Origin: Anomaloglossus baeobatrachus
Taxonomy: Eukaryota; Chordata; Amphibia; Anura; Aromobatidae
NCBI RefSeq assembly: GCF_048569485.1
Contig: NC_134354.1
Coordinates: 331,803,643-331,867,642, forward strand
DNA length: 64,000 nucleotides
Direction of reading: 5' to 3'
The notes beneath the pieces were generated by a model. That model was not told the origin of the DNA, made no database searches, and saw only the letters and a program-made list of their open reading frames with translations. Position numbers and translations under genes: made by a program. Every line of letters starts with the position of its first letter. Within the stretch, counting starts at the first letter, position 1. This document shows, one piece after another, positions 12,135-22,759 of this stretch.

Positions 12135-12725
12135 AGCGGGCTTTACACGCTACGACATCGCTAGCAATTGCTAGCGATATCGAGCGTGTAAGCACCCGCC
12201 CCCGTCGTTGATGCGATATCGTGTGATCGCTGCCGCAGCGAACATTATTGCTACGGCAGCGTCACACGCACTTACCTGGTCGGCGGCGTCGCTGTGATTG
12301 CCGAACAATCCCTCCCTCAAGGGGGAGGGACGCTCGGCATCACAGCGACGTCACCGCGACGTCACTATGCGGCCGGCCAATCAAAGCGGAGGGGCGGAGA
12401 TGAGCGGGACGTAACATCCCGCCCACCTTCTTCCTTCCGCATTGTGGCCGGCGGCAGGTAAGGAGACGTTCCTCGCTCCTGCGGTGTCACACACAGCGAT
12501 GTGTGCTGCCGCAGGAGCGACGAACCACATCGATAATCAACCCTTACCGATTTTTAGTTTTGGGACGACCTCTCCATGGTAAACGATTTTCACCATTTTT
12601 GAGGTCGCTTAAGGTCGCTGGTAAGTATCACACGCTGCGATATCATTAATGACGCCGGATGTGCGTCACTAACAATGTGACCCCGACGATAAAACATTAA
12701 CGATATCGTAGCGTGTAAACCCCCT
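12135..12725. mobile_element. Harbinger-type MITE (AGCGGGCTTTACACGC ends)
   Basis: The ends read AGCGGGCTTTACACGCTACG and, from the right, AGGGGGTTTACACGCTACG. The flanks are TAA and TTA, so one has changed. Near the right end, read inward, come CGTCGGGGTCAC and GTGACGCACATCCGGCG, the block shared with the autonomous-looking Harbinger element at 41748. It stands between a Tc1 remnant and the Tc1 copy at 12740. Confidence 0.8.
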
Positions 12726-13357
12726 TTAGTGTCTCTGTATAGTGGGGAAATTGAGTATTTGATACACTGCTGATTTTGCAAGTTTTCAGACCTACAAAGA
12801 ATGGTTTGTAAATTTTATCATAGGTACACTTCAACACTGTATGATTTTTAAATTATTTGCATTTTGTAGCATAAAATATGTATTTGATCATCTTCCTACA
12901 AACAAGAGTTCTGGCTCAGTCCTGTTTTACTTTCGTTAAGAAGCCCTACTACTCTGCAGTAATTACCTGTATTAATTGCCCCTGTTTGAACTTGTTACCT
13001 GTATAAAAAACACCTGTCCTCACACTCAATCAGTCAATCAATCACACTCCAACCTCTCCACCATGGCCAAGACCAAAGAGCTATCTAAGGACACCAGGGA
13101 AAAAATTATAGACCTGCACAAGGCTGGGATGGGCTACAGGACAATAGGCAATTAGAAGGCTACACATGTTGGAGCAATTATTAGAAAATGGAAGAAACAT
13201 AAGATGACTGTCAATCTTACTCAGTCTAGCACTCCATACAAGAGCTTGTTTCACGTGGTAAGGATGATTCTGAGAAAGGTCAGGAATCAGCCCAAAACTA
13301 CCTGGTGAATGACTTGAAAAGAGCTGGGATTGCAGTCTCAAATATTACTGTCAGTAA

Positions 13358-13813
13358 AGCTGGGTTTACACACTGCAACATCTCAAACGACATCGCTGTA
13401 ACGTCACCGGTTTTGTGACGCAATAGCGATGTTGTTTGCGATGTTGCAGTGTGTGAAACCTATCAGCGACCCGGCCCCTGCTGTGAAGTTGTAATCGTTA
13501 CAAATCGTTCAGGACCATTCCTAGGTCCTTTGTTTCCCGCTGTGCAGCATGCATCGCTGGAAAGTTTCAGTGTGTGAAAGACTTTGCAGAGACTTTGTTA
13601 GCAACTTCCCTTTCAAAAGGCTGCTTATCAACGTCCCCAACAACCAGCTAGGTCGCTCTGCAGGTCCGGATCGCTGTTGAGTTGTTGGCCAGGTTTGCCT
13701 GTTTGACAGCTCACCAGCGACTTAGCAGAGACTTAGGGAGGTCGCTGTTACGTCACAAAACCGGTGACGTTACAGCGATGTCCTTTGCGATGTTGCAGTG
13801 TGTAAACCCAGCT
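13358..13813. mobile_element. 456 bp MITE inside a Tc1 copy
   Basis: Perfect-looking ends AGCTGGGTTTACACACTGCA on both sides, in inverted orientation, with TAA duplicated (13355-13357 and 13814-13816). Removing the insert plus one TAA restores a normal Tc1 phrase, CAGTAACACACTACG. The interior is a foldback rich in GCGATGT and CACCGGTTTTGTGACG. Confidence 0.9.
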
Positions 13814-14205
13814 TAACACACTACGCTGTCATGGATTAAAATCCTGCAGGGCACGCAAGGTCCGCCTGCTCATGTCCAGGCCCGTTTGAAGTTCACCAAT
13901 GATCATCTGCATGATCTAGAGCAGGCATGGGAGAAGGTCATGTGGTCAGATGAGACCAAAATAGAACCTTTTGGTAACAACTCCACTCGCCGTGTTTGGA
14001 GGAAGAAGGATGAGTACAACCTCAAGAAGGAGGACTGAACAGTATTGAAGGGAGGATATATGGGGTCATGCATAGCGAGATTTTGGCCAACAACCTCCTT
14101 CCCTCGTAAAAGCATTGAATATGGTCATGGCTGGGTCTTCCAGCACAACAATGACCCAAAGCATACAGCCAGGGCAACTAAGGAGTGGCCACATAAGAAG
14201 CATTT

Positions 14206-14961
14206 TGTCACGCTCCCCTGCTCTGCTCCCCGGCTCACCTGCCACGCTCCCCGGCTCCTCGGTCAGGCGTCCCCCGCTCCACGGCCTCCAGCCTCCATCA
14301 TCTGCGGTCCCCAGGCGGCCCGGTTCCCGCTCCCGGCGCCTGTCGGCAGCCCTGCTCCAGGCCGGCTCCCCTGCTTCCTATACACCGCTCCCTGCCCTGG
14401 CTTCTGGCACCCGGGCCTCGCGCATGCGCATTAGGGCGCGCGCGCGGTCATTGACCCTCTCTTAAAGGGCCAGCGTCCACTGACAGGAAATTGAACACAC
14501 AGGTACAGGGTATAAAGGGGTTTAATGTCCAAGTGGGCGGGGCCTGTTCTTCGTGTTTCCTAAGCTAGGAGTCAGGTCTCCTTGTGTCTCTGTGGTATAC
14601 TTACCTATCTCTCTTCTAGAGCCGCTCCTGCCTCGCCATCCGGTCCTGCCGATTCCCGAACCCCGAACGCTGACTATCTGCCATCCCGTCAGTCCGTACC
14701 ATCTCTGATCCCTGTGGTGACCCGTCCTCTCGCTCCATCGGTTCCGGACTCTGCCTGACAACATCTCGGCCTCCGAACCTGAGCTCCGTCACCCGGACTA
14801 CCATCAGTGACTCCGTGGTCCCAGGGACTTCTCCATTCCACTCTTTTGCACGGACTGTCCTGCTACCCGTAGTGCTCCGGCTACCGGACCCCTTGCCTTC
14901 ATTAAGGTGTTCGGCCCAGTGGATCCACCTCCTGGGTCTGCCCGTCCACCTGGCCCTAACA
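14206..14961 (+). mobile_element. Fossil solo LTR, 756 bp
   Basis: The sequence begins TGTCACGCTCCCC and ends CCCTAACA and is flanked by the direct repeat CATTT (14201-14205 and 14962-14966). Such a TG...CA block with a 5-base duplication and no internal region is a solo LTR left by recombination. It interrupts the Tc1 copy at 12740-15401. Its family is not identified. Confidence 0.8.
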
Positions 14962-15570
14962 CATTTCAAGGTCCAGGAGTGGCCTAGCTGGTCTTCAGAT
15001 CTGAACTCAATAGAAAATCTTTGGAGGGAGCGGAAACTCAGCGCCAAAACCTGAAAGATCTGGAGAAGATTTGTATGGAGGAGTGGGCCAAAATCCCTGC
15101 TGCAGTGGTTGCAAACATGGTCAAGAACTACTGGAAATGTCTGACCTCTGTAATTGCAAACAAAGGTTTTTGTACCAAATATTAAGCTCTGTTTTTCTAT
15201 TAAATCAAATACTTATTTCATGCAATAAAATGCAAATTAATTATTTAAAAATCATACCATGTGATTTTCTGTATTTTTGGGGGGGATTCTGTCTGTAAGA
15301 GTTGAAGTGTACATACAATAAAAATTACAGTCCTCTCCATTCTGTGTAGTTGGGAAAACTTGCAAAATTGGCACTGCATTAAATACTTATTTCCCCCACT
15401 GTATATGTATGTATGTGGTATTTGTTACCTTGAAAAAGATTATACAAATCAAAACATTGCTGCTATTATATGGACAAATTAACAACTTACATATGAATTT
15501 TTCTAAGGAGCGCTGTCTTCAATTGGTTCTTATATTGTAAATGAGACTTCCGAATCACACATAAAACTTA

Positions 15571-17221
15571 CAGTCAGGTCCAGAAATATTTGGACAGTGA
15601 CACAAGTTTTGTTATTTTAGCTGTTTACAAAAACATGTTCAGAAATACAATTATATATATAATATGGGCTGAAAGTGCACACTACCACCTGCAATGTGAG
15701 AGTTTTCACATCCAAATCGGAGAAAGGGTTTAGGAATCATAGCTCTGTAATGCATAGCCTCCTTTTTTCAAGGGACCAAAAGTAATTGGACAAGGGACTC
15801 TAAGGGCTGCAATTAACTTTGAAGGCGTCTCCCTTGTTAACCTGTAATCAATGAAGTAGTTAAAAGGTCTGGGGTTGATTACAGGTGTGTGGTTTTGCAT
15901 TTGGAAGCTGTTGCTGTGACCAGACAACATGCGGTCTAAGGAACTCTCAATTGAGGTGAAGCAGAACATCCTGAGGCTGAAAAAAAAGAAAAAATCCATC
16001 AGAGAGATAGCAGACATGCTTGGAGTAGCAAAATCAACAGTCGGGTACATTCTGAGAAAAAAGGAATTGACTGGTGAGCTTGGGAACTCAAAAAGGCCTG
16101 GGCGTCCACGGATGACAACAGTGGTGGATGATCGCCGCATACTTTCTTTGGTGAAGAAGAACCCGTTCACAACATCAACTGTAGTCCAGAACACTCTCAG
16201 TGAAGTAGGTGTATCTGTCTCTAAGTCAACAGTAAAGAGAAGACTCCATGAAAGTAAATACAAAGGGTTCATATCTAGATGCAAACCATTCATCAATTCC
16301 AAAAATAGACAGGCCAGAGTTAAATTTGCTGAAAAACACCTCATGAAGCCAGCTCAGTTCTGGAAAAGTATTCTATGGACAGATGAGACAAAGATCAACC
16401 TGTACCAGAATGATGGGAAGAAAAAAGTTTGGAGAATAAAGGGACCGGCACATGATCCAAGGCACACCACATCCTCTGTAAAACATGGTGGAGGCAACGT
16501 GATGGCATGGGCATGCATGGCTTTCAATGGCACTGGGTCACTTGTGTTTATTGATGACATAACAGCAGACAAGAGTAGCCGGATGAATTCTGAAGTGTAC
16601 CGGGATATACTTTCATCCCAGATTCAGCCAAATGCCGCAAAGTTGATCGGACGGCGCTTCATAGTACAGATGGACAATGACCCCAAGCATGCAGCCAAAG
16701 CTACCCAGGAGTTCATGAGTGCAAAAAAGTGGAACATTCTGCAATGGCCAAGTCAATCACCAGATCTTAACCCAATTGAGCATGCATTTCACTTGCTCAA
16801 ATCCAGACTTAAGACGGAAAGACCCACAAACAAGCAAGACCTGAAGGCTGTGGCTGTAAAGGCCTGGCAAAGCATTATGAAGGAGGAAACCCAGCGTTTG
16901 GTGATGTCCATGGGTTCCAGACTTAAGGCAGTGATTGCCTCCAAAGGATTCGCAACAAAATATTGAAAATAAAAATATTTTGTTTGGGTTTGGTTTATTT
17001 GTCCAATTACTTTTGACCTCCTAAAATGTGGAGTGTTTGTAAAAAAATGTGTACAATTCCTACAATTTCTATCAGATATTTTTGTTCAAACCTTCAAATT
17101 AAACTTTACAATCTGCACTTGAATTCTGTTGTAGAGGTTTCATTTCAAATCCAATGTGGTGGCATGCAGAGCCCAGCTCACGAAAATTGTGTCACTGTCC
17201 AAATATTTCTGGACCTAACTG
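15571..17221 (+). mobile_element. Tc1-like transposon, apparently complete
   Basis: TA lies at both borders. The outer ends read CAGTCAGGTCCAGAAATATT and, from the right, CAGTTAGGTCCAGAAATATT. A second inverted phrase, AAAAGTAATTGGACAA, lies about 220 bases in from each end, so the element has the long-TIR, two-binding-site layout known for Tc1 elements such as Sleeping Beauty. It encloses one uninterrupted transposase gene. A second, broken copy lies at 39661-41311. Confidence 0.93.
15929..16966 (+). CDS. Tc1-like DD34E transposase, uninterrupted
   Basis: This 345-residue protein cuts and pastes its own element at TA sites in the nucleus. The N-terminal third (about 1-115) has the paired-type helix-turn-helix halves (REIADMLGVAKSTVGYIL, later VSKSTVKRRLHESKYKG) joined by an AT-hook-like PGRPR at 57-61. 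The catalytic triad is visible: D152 in WTDETK, D249 in QMDNDPKH and E284 in NPIEHAF, with 34 residues between the last two. The glycine-rich HGGGNVMAW box is present. The length matches the Tc1 norm of about 340. It starts at ATG 15929, and an AATAAA lies just past the stop. No inactivating change was seen; whether it is active cannot be told from sequence. Confidence 0.93.
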   Translation: MRSKELSIEVKQNILRLKKKKKSIREIADMLGVAKSTVGYILRKKELTGELGNSKRPGRPRMTTVVDDRRILSLVKKNPFTTSTVVQNTLSEVGVSVSKSTVKRRLHESKYKGFISRCKPFINSKNRQARVKFAEKHLMKPAQFWKSILWTDETKINLYQNDGKKKVWRIKGPAHDPRHTTSSVKHGGGNVMAWACMAFNGTGSLVFIDDITADKSSRMNSEVYRDILSSQIQPNAAKLIGRRFIVQMDNDPKHAAKATQEFMSAKKWNILQWPSQSPDLNPIEHAFHLLKSRLKTERPTNKQDLKAVAVKAWQSIMKEETQRLVMSMGSRLKAVIASKGFATKY

Positions 17222-17223
17222 TA

Positions 17224-18190
17224 GAAGAAGCCGGATATCCAGATACATACAACTGCAAGTTTTTACAGTCCAAAATCTGGTATTAGGGCAATAATATTTC
17301 CCCCTAAGATTCTTAGAAACATGTTGAGACACAACCAGAGGAGTCAAGAAATAACAGCAATGCATACTATTGCGGTCTAGGATAACTGCTTGTGTAGAGG
17401 TGGTTGAGTTCCTACGCCGTTTAATGCTTTATACTGTCTACCTGTACTGCTAAAAGTGTTTTATGCTAAACATATTATGTTGATTGTTATAAATGTATAT
17501 TAATATATAAATGCTGGTAGTGGAATATAGGTTCTCAATGTAACAGAGCCGGGGCCATTTGCCAGCAGGTGCCACCTAGCCAGTTGGCTGCAGCAGCAGT
17601 AGATTAGTTATTGGATAAGACAGGGTTAAGTTGAGGTAGAGGAGGAGTGACAGGTTGGGTTAACTAACGGTGCGGGCCTCATGGGGTACTAGTTCTGAAT
17701 AGGGTTCGAGTAAGAAAAGACGTGGCTATAGTGTCAGGGCCAGTCAGGGAACCTTCAGAGAACCTCGTGAGGTCCGAAGCCTACAGCTCACCCTGGCGGA
17801 CTCGGGGAAATCGTGTGACTACATTGCCGTCAGAGCCCAGAAGCAGATGACAGTGTAAGGAAAGCTGGGAACAGAAATGCAGACTCAGCAACTTGAGGAC
17901 GAGTTACAAGATAGTGGAGGGACAGGACAAGAAAGAGTATCCAGAAAAACATTGGAATTAAAACCATGAGATGGGAGAAGTGAGACCATGTCTGTCATAA
18001 CAATGTGAAGAAAAAACTGAACTGGTCTCGTTGCCAAGTGAACACTGTTGTTGCGTGGGTTACTATTTTGTTTACTATGAGGACTGGCAGCTGGGTGATG
18101 AGCACCAGCCTGAAGGAACCAATAAGTGTCGCTCACCGAAGTTGAAGTCACACCCATACATGGGCGAATAGCCTGGTGTTTGTGTGTTCC
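17224..18190. other. Unclassified repeat-like stretch
   Basis: No coding exon is recognised. From about 17540 to 18160 the sequence has the base composition of a degraded LTR (CAGAGCCGGGGCCATTTGCC, later CAGTCAGGGAACC), but I find no paired ends or target repeat, so the class stays open. Confidence 0.3.
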
Positions 18191-18700
18191 TTAACTTATA
18201 TTAAATATGTTGTATTTAATTACAGTGTTTGGGCTTGTTCAGACAAACGTATTAAAAGTCCATGTTCTATCCGTATGCAAAACTGATAGCATACAGTCAG
18301 CACAAGGACCAATGCAAGTCAATGTAAGGCATGAACGTTTTTACAAACGGACCAATGGTCTGCATGTAAAAATAATCGTAATGTGCTCTACTTTGATCCA
18401 TATTCTGGATCAAATAAAGCCATGATGGGTTTGCAAAAAACATGTCATATGTAGGTCACCATTTATAAGTCATGTGTTTTTCATGGATGTGTACCGCCCC
18501 GCGTTCGGCTGCAGCCGAGCCGCTCAGATCCGGGCTCGTCAGTGGGTGGCTTGAGCGCCTCCAGACCCGGTTCTTCTTGAGCTCGCGGTGACTCTTCACT
18601 TATCCCAGAAGGCACTGGGAATATGCAAATTATCCTCGCAAGACTCCTTCCCTGGCTTACTGATATACAAGCTGTAAACTGACTACTTTACATTGCATCA
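18191..18700. repeat. MITE fragment and LTR-like fragment
   Basis: From about 18229 the phrase GGCTTGTTCAGACAAACG resembles one end of Harbinger-type MITEs, without a matching second end. From about 18491 a phrase TGTACCGCCCCGCG looks like the start of an LTR, with no end found before the next repeat. Confidence 0.35.
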
Positions 18701-18781
18701 AAGTGTCATATATACAGTGTCGACCCATGAAAATATATAATCAAATATTTTCAAAAATGTGAGGGGTGTACTCAGTTTTGT

Positions 18782-18813
<32 letters not shown>

Positions 18814-18860
18814 CTAATGCTAATATATATGCATATACAAGGTATGGATATACATATATA

Positions 18861-18959
<99 letters not shown>

Positions 18960-18965
18960 CATACC
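18700..18965 (+). repeat. Tc1 end remnant followed by a TA microsatellite
   Basis: The phrase TGTGAGGGGTGTACTCAGTT (18757-18776) is a known type of terminal sequence of Tc1/mariner elements in lower vertebrates. It runs straight into about 180 bases of TA-rich repeat (18782-18964), which probably grew from the TA target. Confidence 0.6.
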
Positions 18966-19770
18966 TTGAATGGACAAATAGATCTGTCAGGTAAATTAGT
19001 CACTCTCAGTACAAACAGGATTGAGCACAACCCCCATTGAGCTTCAATAGGAGGGGGATGGGATCACACCTTGTGTCTCTGTCCCATTGCACCTTTGTCT
19101 TTTAGAAAATTCGGTCACACTGTGGGAGTGATGTTTACTCAATTGTAAACTGCAAGAGAAAAAAGGCTAGAGTGCTATGATATATACATAGACGCACATT
19201 TATTTACTAGCCTCAAGATGAGGGATCCTAACTGATCTAATGCAGCTCTTCAGCTAACTAAATACTGAAGGGAAAAGTCCACAGAAATATTGTGCCCAGT
19301 ATATACATCAGTTAAGTATATGTACATATTGATGTTATTGAACATTTGTAGTATTTATATGACTGCAGCATGCTTTCAATTTCTACGGAAATAAAAATGT
19401 ATTTAGTAGTTAATATTACAACAAAACACAAATACACATCATGCAAACTAACTAAAGCAAGAAAATTGCTAAAACTGAATGACAAAGGCCCAGAATGTTT
19501 CATGAATGCTGAGTTTCTCTATACGCTTGATATCAAGAAGTCCAGCCTACAGTCTGATGTGTATGGAATCACCAGACAAGATGATGTTAGGGAAAATAAG
19601 GATCCAGCATGTTTGACTTTGGACTGCCGATCTTTGTGTTCTCGTAGAGAAAAGCGGCGACCAGAGGAGTCTGGGAGCAGCTCTCTCACAGACAACCCCG
19701 AATCACTATGCGTGTATTGGAAGGTCAGGCGAAATAGCTGGCAGCAGAATGATTAGCGAACCCAGAAAAA

Positions 19771-20352
19771 GGCCACGTCTCACTAAGCGATATCGCAAGC
19801 GACATCGCTGCTGAGTCACGTTTTTGTGACGCAACAGCGATCTTGCTAGCGATGTCGCTGTGTGTGACATCCAGCAACGACCTGGCCCCTGCTGTGAGGT
19901 CGCCGGTCATTGCTGAATGTCCTGGACCATTTTTACGTGTTTGACAGCGAGAGTGCAACGAACTGAATGTGCAGGGAGCCGGCTTCTGCGGACACTGGCA
20001 ACCAAGGTACACATCGGGTAACCAAGCAAAGGCTTTCCTTGGTTACCCGATATTTACCTTGGTTACCAGCGTCCGCAGCTTCTAGAAGCCGGCTCCCTGC
20101 TCCCTGCACACGAAGCCAAGATACACATTGGGTAACTATAAGCAAAGCGCTTTGCTTAGTAACCCGATGTGTACCATGGTTACCAAACACCATCATTACA
20201 CTGGTCGCTGGTGGCTGGTGGCTGATCTCTGATCGCTATGGAGATCTGCCTGTTTGACAGCTCACCAGCGACCATGTAGCGACGCTCCAGCGATCCCTGC
20301 CAGGTCAGATCGCTGGTGGGATCGCTGGAGCGTCGCTTAGTGTCACGGTACC
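19771..20352. mobile_element. MITE of the CACTAAGCGA group
   Basis: The left end reads GGCCACGTCTCACTAAGCGA, and the right end read inward is GGTACCGTGACACTAAGCGA. TTA follows on the right; on the left only AAA remains. The inner part has inverted CGGGTAACCAAG / CTTGGTTACCCG phrases. It belongs with the elements at 33623, 37254 and 60939. Confidence 0.7.
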
Positions 20353-20355
20353 TTA

Positions 20356-21590
20356 AGTGACAGCTATCTAATGTGAATGATGGGATTAAGTGTCATGCAG
20401 TGACTACTGGTGTCCTGCCAGGTGTAACTGGACTCCTGAAGAGCGCTGCAACACACAGGCTACACCAGTGAAATGAAACAATGGAGGGCCCTGGTGCTAA
20501 GGAGAGGGGAGTGGGGTCAGCTAACACACACCTGAGGCTGATCCCTGCACACCCTAACATCCCTAGATGAGTCCTTTCCCTTGTGTGATGATCACGTGCC
20601 TATTCCCTCACTGGTCCTGAACTCACTATGACTAGTAATCGTGAGCAACACTCTAGTCTCGCCACTGTAATAAGATAACATGAGGTAGGTAAGAAAAACT
20701 GGTTGGGAAAGACACAATAATAAGTACTCCAAGGTTTCTCCTGCAGGAGCTTTGCAGCTGCAACTGTAACAACACCACAGTTCTGTTGTCACACTTGGTA
20801 TGGGGGAATAACAGACGAACCGCAAAAGGGGGAGGGAAACTCTGCCTCTAGGGAAGGAGCAAGATGGAGACCCCTGGTAAAACCTACTGCTGGCTCCTGG
20901 CTCCCCTGACATTCCTAGATAGGTTCCACATCTATACACCGATCAGGATACCTAGGCCCTGGTGACCCTGAAATAGGTCCTAGGTAGTGACCGGACAGTT
21001 TGAGAACTAGTCAACCCCACTAAGACCTAAAGAATACACAGGGAAAACAAGCAGGGGAATGCCAACGAACAACGTGTATGCAAGATGACTTTGGGAGCCA
21101 GGAGCCTGTCTGCCCATTCCTGCAGATTTTTAATAGCACATGGAGGCACTAAGGTTAGGTTCAAATTAGAGATTACCTTGTCGTTGGTGTTCGGGCTTAT
21201 TTGCATTGATCAGTACATTTGCTAAATATCTCTACTACTTTCAAATATTCATAGCAGTTTTGCAATACCATTTTCATATATTGATTTTTTCCATATAGCT
21301 AAATGTATTTTTCATTATTCATAGTATGCCTATAGCAGTAATGCTTTACCATTTTTCATGTTTATATTTTTATAGTGGTTAGTGTGCAGCTTATTATCTG
21401 TATTATAGTCATGTATTTTTAGGCTAGCACCTAATTCACACACATAGATGTTCCAGTCAGTCTTTTTTCTGACTTTGGGAGAATGACAACAACAAACAGT
21501 CCTGCTCATGGTTATTGGCACCCATGAAGTTTAAGTACATAATGCGGAATATCAACTGAAAAAAATGAATCAAGTGAAATAGCTTTTTTG
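20356..21590. other. Gene-free, repeat-like sequence
   Basis: No exon, RNA gene or clean transposon end is recognised. The stretch 20390-21000 reads like degraded LTR material but lacks paired ends. The part at 21165-21300 shares a short theme (AAATATCTCT, GGCTTA) with 35240-35340. Confidence 0.3.
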
Positions 21591-21806
21591 TATAGAGCGC
21601 TCAAGAAAGGACGGAGCATTGCCCCCACCCGGGGCATTTGCGGAGGCCGTCATGACACCTGGTTGGTGGGGAGGAGCCCGATTTTGAATTGAAGGGAAAG
21701 CCAAGGGGAAGGAGGGGCACTTTTCTCGCTCCTATGTCTGAAGTGAGAGACGCATCCATATTACCTCGGGCCATGGAATCCGTGGAGCAGCTCCTGGAGC
21801 GTCTTA

Positions 21807-22759
21807 AGCCTAAAACACACTTCCGCATCAAAAACGTACGTGTCTCAAGTTCCGTTTTTCGGGTCCGTGTTCCGTGTTTTATCGGTGATTCTCCAGTACG
21901 TATGACATCCGTGTGATGGCGTATGCTCACCGTGTGTATGTGTGTAACCTCCGTGTTGGCATTAAATACATACGTGTGTTGTCCGTGTGACTTCCGTTTT
22001 TTGAGATCCGCTTTCATACCCAAATTACGTTGTTAATGCTTCATCATGCGATTCTGGTGGGTTTAATTGGTCAATTACCCTCCCTGATCTGTTTATTAGG
22101 TTAAACATTGTTTAAATTCATTGTTTCTGGGCTATTCCAGTCATACAGACTCAAAAAATGTCTCTATTAAATGAAGCAACAATGTATTTGCTATGGTTGA
22201 TATCCAGGAGATTTGGTGTTAGGCGACATATGCTTGATTATGAACCACCTGTTGAAAAAAGAATGTGGATCCACCCCCTTGTCAAGCTGAGGAAAACGCA
22301 TGGACATTTTAACATTCTTTATGGTGAAATGCGCAAATTTCCACCAAAATTTCAAGAATACTGCCATATAACCATAACGTTCTTTGACAACATCCTTGGC
22401 CTTGTGCATCACCAATTGAAACATCAGGACTTTTGACAATTTGACAATTGACCTGATAGATTGGAAACAAGTGTTGCTGATGTTTTGTTTTAAAACGCAC
22501 ACGGACGGTACGTGCTGCACACGGACATACTACGTGTGCCGTCTGTGCAGGCACTGACCCATTGACTTTAGCGGGACCGTGCCTGCGTGTTGACAGCCAA
22601 AAACGGACATGTCGACCGTGTGGAAAAACGCACACTCGTCGGTTTTACGTGTGTGTGCCTTCTACCATAGGGTAACATTGTTCAACGTGTCTCTGTGCTG
22701 CCGTTACGTGCAAAAACGTACCAAACACGTACCGAGGGCACGGATGTGTGTCACAGGCC
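21807..22759 (+). mobile_element. 953 bp Harbinger derivative carrying transposase remains
   Basis: The ends read AGCCTAAAACACACTTCCG and, from the right, GGCCTGTGACACACATCCG. TTA is duplicated (21804-21806 and 22760-22762). Long inner arms with ACGTACGTGT/GGTACGTGTTTGG-like phrases surround a central unique segment that encodes the N-terminal part of a Harbinger transposase (22158-22436). It therefore looks like an internally deleted copy of an autonomous element. It is inserted in the DIRS-type fossil. Confidence 0.8.
22158..22436 (+). pseudogene. Harbinger transposase N-terminal remnant
   Basis: The 92-codon frame starts at an ATG and contains MWIHPLVKLRKTHGHFNILY followed by a stretch ending in FFDNILGLVHHQL. 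This matches the start of HARBI1-like transposases: a W-x-HP motif, then a short helix, then the FF/YFRM..SFD.LL segment. The region with the catalytic residues is missing; the frame ends and non-coding MITE arm follows. It cannot encode a working enzyme. Whether the short protein is made is unknown. Confidence 0.6.

Larger units (their letters stand above)
12740..15401 (+). mobile_element. Tc1-like transposon, broken, with two nested inserts
   Basis: The terminal repeats read AGTGGGGAAATTGAGTATTT on the left and, from the right, AGTGGGGGAAATAAGTATTT, with TA at both outer edges. The remains of a transposase are seen: an N-terminal start at about 13063 ([15 protein letters not shown]), a DD-region near 13950 (VMWSDETK) and a C-terminal part after 14962. 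The gene is inactivated by stops and frameshifts and interrupted by a MITE (13358-13813) and a solo LTR (14206-14961). Confidence 0.85.

Noticed and set aside
14045-15054. Proline-rich frames on both strands
   Set aside because: They lie mostly inside the solo LTR at 14206-14961, which is non-coding and GC-rich.
18698-19040. Frames rich in Ile and Tyr on both strands
   Set aside because: They are translations of the TA microsatellite.
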